Assembly: GCF_938010505.1 (NCBI RefSeq)
Contig: NZ_CALLVP010000024.1
Location: 1 to 13,263, forward strand
Source of the DNA: an uncultured Veillonella sp.
GTDB lineage: Bacteria; Bacillota; Negativicutes; Veillonellales; Veillonellaceae
Length of the DNA stretch: 13,263 nt
Reading direction: 5' to 3'
Each line of letters begins with the position of its first letter. Position 1 is the first letter of the stretch. The position numbers were made by a program, and so were the translations under genes. Below the pieces are notes generated by a model. That model was not told the origin of the DNA and did no database searches. It was given only the letters and a program-made list of their open reading frames with translations. Below are positions 13,239-13,263 of this stretch, piece by piece.

Positions 13239-13263
13239 CGTATCCCTCCTTTTTATTACATCG

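Noticed and set aside
1..13263. CRISPR array, insertion sequence, tRNA or rRNA gene
   Set aside because: No regularly spaced direct repeats, no transposase frame or terminal repeats with target duplication, and no cloverleaf or rRNA signature was seen on reading both strands.

Overview
The window looks like core chromosome of a low-GC, diderm Firmicute of the class Negativicutes, most probably Veillonella or a close relative. The evidence is an AT-rich composition, Firmicute-type gene order and regulators (T-box, leader attenuator, IreB), strong GGAGG ribosome sites, and protein sequences close to those I know from Veillonella. The species call is inference. All genes except one lie on the minus strand.

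Layout from right to left, the direction of most transcription. (1) ireB-ruvX-DUF1292 (13238 to 12236), ending in a hairpin terminator. (2) A new promoter near 12030, then mltG-trmR-trhP and a DUF4911 gene (11984 to 8284). This order matches the Bacillus subtilis yrzL-yrrK-yrzB-yrrL-yrrM-yrrO block. It combines cell-envelope control (IreB), RNase H-fold RuvX, peptidoglycan chain termination (MltG) and the two enzymes that make 5-methoxyuridine at the tRNA wobble position. (3) An unrecognised secreted protein (8183 to 7194) in a structured AT-rich setting, with a promoter bracketed by a perfect 12-bp inverted repeat. (4) thrS behind a complete T-box leader with an ACC specifier. (5) Two convergent organic-anion/metabolite transporters (MFS on minus, DASS on plus) sharing a bidirectional terminator. 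(6) infC-rpmI-rplT, the IF3/L35/L20 operon, with its own promoter, an attenuator-type leader and an AUU start codon for IF3.

The housekeeping logic is translation. ThrRS, IF3, L35, L20 and the wobble-uridine modification enzymes all serve the ribosome or its tRNAs, and two of these units carry classic RNA-level control: a tRNA-sensing T-box and an attenuator leader of the kind that L20 regulates in other Firmicutes. thrS and infC are commonly adjacent in bacteria; here the transporter pair lies between them, which suggests an insertion.

I did not find a mobile element, CRISPR array, tRNA or rRNA, and no obvious new multi-gene system. The least explained parts are the secreted protein at 7194-8183 and the cluster of palindromes on both sides of it (6978-7180 and 8227-8272), together with the long low-complexity tail of MltG.
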